Program-made: the position numbers and the translations under genes
Part shown: positions 61,861 to 64,000 of the stretch, one piece after another
Numbering within the stretch: position 1 is the first letter of the stretch
Layout: each line of letters starts with the position of its first letter
From: Trichoplax adhaerens
Lineage: Eukaryota; Placozoa; Uniplacotomia; Trichoplacea; Trichoplacidae
DNA length: 64,000 nucleotides
Assembly (NCBI RefSeq): GCF_000150275.1
Contig: NW_002060947.1
Span: 1,396,193-1,460,192 of the forward strand
Direction of reading: 5' to 3'
Notes under the pieces: model-generated
The model's input: the letters and a program-made list of their open reading frames with translations, nothing else
Database searches by the model: none
What the model was told of the DNA's origin: nothing

Positions 61861-62510
61861 TCAAACACTGTGGTAAAGTAGTTTACTAGATTGATGTCCA
61901 TTTGGTATACTTGAGTGGAGCAAGTAGAAAGATATCACCCTTTTTGTAATATCAAGTATCAAGTAAAGTAGTTTACTAGATTGATGTCCATTTGGTACAT
62001 TTGTGTGGAGCAAGTAGAAAGATACCACCCTTTTTGTAATATCAAGTATCAAGTAAAGTAGTTTACTAGATTGATGTCCATTTGGTACATTTGTGTGGAG
62101 CAAGTAGAAAGATATCAGCCTTTTTGTAATATCAGGTATCAAGTAAAGTAGTTTACTAGATTGATGCCCATTTGGTATATTTGAGTGGAGCAAGTAGAAA
62201 GATATCACCCTTTTTGTAATATCAGGTATCAAGTAAAGTAGTTTACTAGATTGATGCCCATTTGGTATATTTGAGTGGAGCAAGTAGAAAGATATCACCC
62301 TTTTTGTAATATCAGGTATCAAGTAAAGTAGTTTACTAGATTGATGTCCATTTGGTACATTTGTGTGGAGCAAGTAGAAAGATATCACCCTTTTTGTAAT
62401 ATCAGGTATCAAGTAAAGTAGTTTACTAGATTGATGTCCATTTGGTACATTTGTGTGGAGCAAGTAGAAAGATATCAGCCTTTTTGTAATATCAAGTATC
62501 AAGTAATTTA
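61861..62510. repeat. 90-bp tandem array, about seven copies
   Basis: CAAGTAGAAAGATATCA starts units near 61921, 62011, 62101, 62191, 62281, 62371 and 62461, exactly 90 bp apart. Variation is limited to a few alternating sites (GTACATTTGTGT or GTATATTTGAGT; ATCAAG or ATCAGG), with patterns shared between non-adjacent units. Because 90 is a multiple of three, the minus strand stays open for 213 codons with a 30-residue period. Confidence 0.95.
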
Positions 62511-63038
62511 ATGGATGACTGTCTACAATAAATTGATGTCAAATTAGCATACTTGGAGTCTAGTGTGTAATATAGATGGATCGAGCATCCACGTTGTTTC
62601 CATTTTTGTTGCATAATGATATAATCGTTGTTTGTGATGACCACTCGTTTAGCCTGTACAGCCTGTTTTTCTATGCTTGATGTGAGCTAATGGAACTCCA
62701 TTGCTAGGTGGCCAAGTCTCCAATTTAGCAACCAATCACTCTATCAGGCAGCATCATTGGGGAAATGCGCTCTCCATCATGGACTATCACTATGATAGTG
62801 GATTACGAATGTTGATCTGATGTGTGTGTGGGGGGAGGCTACAATATGTGTCATGATTTTTTACCTTTTACCCTAGCACTGTCATGCCACGATTAGGACA
62901 ACTATGGAAGATTGGTTGTTGCATGCCTACTGTCGTCTATTGACTACAGTAGGTCTACCATAATTTGATAAATCGTTGGTCATAACTTGTGGCTATCGTT
63001 GGATATTGTCCGTCATAGTCATGCTATAAAATGATTGG

Positions 63039-63227
63039 ATGGATGACATTGCTTACAACCCGTCCATTCAGACTACTCCTGGCAAGAGATCTTTTATTGG
63101 TAGTCTGTGGATTGGATGGAATCATGTCTCATCCTATCTAAACATGGCTCGATTACGATTGCAGATGGTCTTTCCTACTGTGCTCAGTTATGCTGGCGTC
63201 AATACGGAATCAATGAATGATTTATAG
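63039..63227 (+). CDS. Unassigned 62-codon open frame
   Basis: ATG-started and ended by TAG, reading MDDIAYNPSIQTTPGKRSFI, then GSLWIGWNHVSSYL and a hydrophobic/basic end. Base composition is less AT-rich than surroundings, which mildly favours coding. It might be a first exon or a small protein. I do not recognise it. Confidence 0.2.
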   Translation: MDDIAYNPSIQTTPGKRSFIGSLWIGWNHVSSYLNMARLRLQMVFPTVLSYAGVNTESMNDL

Positions 63228-63949
63228 CACTCTCCATTATTGTTGTATTTCTATCCTCCACAGTAAAATGGCATCAAGACTAGTCCAGGCTGCAGGCCAG
63301 GAGCTGCTAGCCAGAAGAGAGAGAGAGAGAGAGAATACTGTCGTCCTTGGCAAAGCGGAGCAAAATGTCCAGTAGAAGATGGAGTTGCATGTCCATGTCT
63401 ATCCATATACCTATATATGAGCTACTGGTGGTCAACAGCAGTCTCTCCCCCCCTCCCCCCTTACGTGTATCGTGGAGCATTGTTGATCCATTAAGCGATC
63501 CATAATGATGTTGATTGCCACTGACAGATGCTCCATGCTATTCCAATGTGTCCGGCATAAGCTGCAGGGAAATTGTCGACCATTGCAAGGGGAAATTTTT
63601 TTTTGCCCCTTCTTTCTCTCTACCCTTGTACAACTACACCTGACTAACAACACTTTGATCTGTGAATGATGCATTCCTACTACGACTGTCTTCACCAAGC
63701 ATGAAATGGCCATTGCTAGCTGTAAAATAAGGCAAAATGGCCATTCAAAATAACCTGATGAGATTGGACAGGCCATCTTGTTGCACATAAGGCAAAGGCT
63801 GTTCCACAAGCAATCGTCGATCCAACTTTGCCCTATAGTGATAGTAGTATTGTGTTGGAAACATGAATCTATTCATTACCTTTCACTATAGATCCAAGTG
63901 GGCATGGTGGGAAGACACCAGATTCCCTCAATCTAACCGGTGTTGGACA

Positions 63950-63965
63950 GGGGGGGGGGGGGGGG
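63950..63965 (+). repeat. Poly-G run of 16
   Basis: An uninterrupted G run near the window edge, capable in principle of G-quadruplex formation. Length may be unreliable in an assembly. Confidence 0.8.
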
Positions 63966-64000
63966 AAAGGACCAGCACTCTACTATCTTTAACACTACTG

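Larger units (their letters stand above)
59539..64000. other. 3' flank of TBC1D1/4-like gene and repeat-rich region, 4.5 kb
   Basis: 59539 to about 60310 is likely 3' UTR (AATAAA at 60306). From about 60400 a degenerate repeat begins and becomes a uniform 90-bp array by 61.9 kb. After 62.5 kb the sequence is less AT-rich with GA (63318-63335) and C/T runs, and ends near a run of 16 G (63950-63965). No gene was recognised. Confidence 0.6.

Noticed and set aside
61861-62502. 213-codon minus-strand frame with 30-residue repeats
   Set aside because: It is wholly explained by the 90-bp tandem array, whose length is a multiple of three; no start context, domain or splice signal supports a gene.
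63432-63809. 125-codon minus-strand frame
   Set aside because: Composition is Cys/Met-rich without a domain; it crosses poly-C and poly-T runs and looks like a chance frame.

Overview
The window is a piece of a eukaryotic, metazoan nuclear genome: AT-rich, with multi-exon genes, short GT-AG introns and no operon-like packing. Seven genes could be assembled exon by exon from sequence similarity and reading-phase bookkeeping. In all but one the coding exons sum cleanly to a multiple of three. The genes are clear animal orthologues (SLC10A7, RBM26/27, PPME1, SLC25A36/33, DNAJC24, TBC1D1/4) plus a kringle-bearing receptor with a tyrosine-kinase-like domain. The compact genes and arrays of palindromic GTAC-rich simple repeat suggest an early-branching animal, most likely a placozoan (Trichoplax-like). 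That assignment is inference, not proof.

Layout. 176-8748 (+): single-pass receptor with signal peptide, three kringles, one Ig domain, a TM segment and a tyrosine-kinase-like domain whose catalytic motifs are broken. 11965-14878 (+): SLC10A7-type transporter, tail to tail with 16290-22759 (-): RBM26/27-type RNA-binding protein in 20 exons. 22.8-26.5 kb: intergenic, with clusters of GTAC palindromes. 26491-27465 (+): intronless GT31 glycosyltransferase-like protein lacking the metal-binding DxD. 27.5-30.6 kb: intergenic with a 256-bp duplication and possible small exons. 30616-34138 (+): PPME1 (PP2A methylesterase) with an intact catalytic triad. 34.1-36.1 kb: intergenic, holding a two-exon orphan candidate. 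36094-38654 (-): SLC25A36/33 mitochondrial nucleotide carrier. 38.7-41.6 kb: intergenic with 77-bp and 32/33-bp tandem arrays and GTAC palindromes. 41612-42763 (+): DNAJC24/DPH4. 42.8-48.2 kb: intergenic with a 180-bp array. 48219-59538 (+): TBC1D1/TBC1D4 RabGAP in 17 exons with a 4.9-kb first intron. 59.5-64 kb: degenerate repeats grading into a uniform 90-bp tandem array.

The genes do not form one pathway; the neighbourhood is an ordinary animal gene mixture. The most notable items are two apparently catalysis-deficient members of enzyme families (the kringle receptor pseudokinase and the DxD-less GT31 protein), the unusual extracellular domain order of the receptor, and a rich set of young tandem arrays and palindromes. 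All similarity calls are from memory of the families; no search was run.
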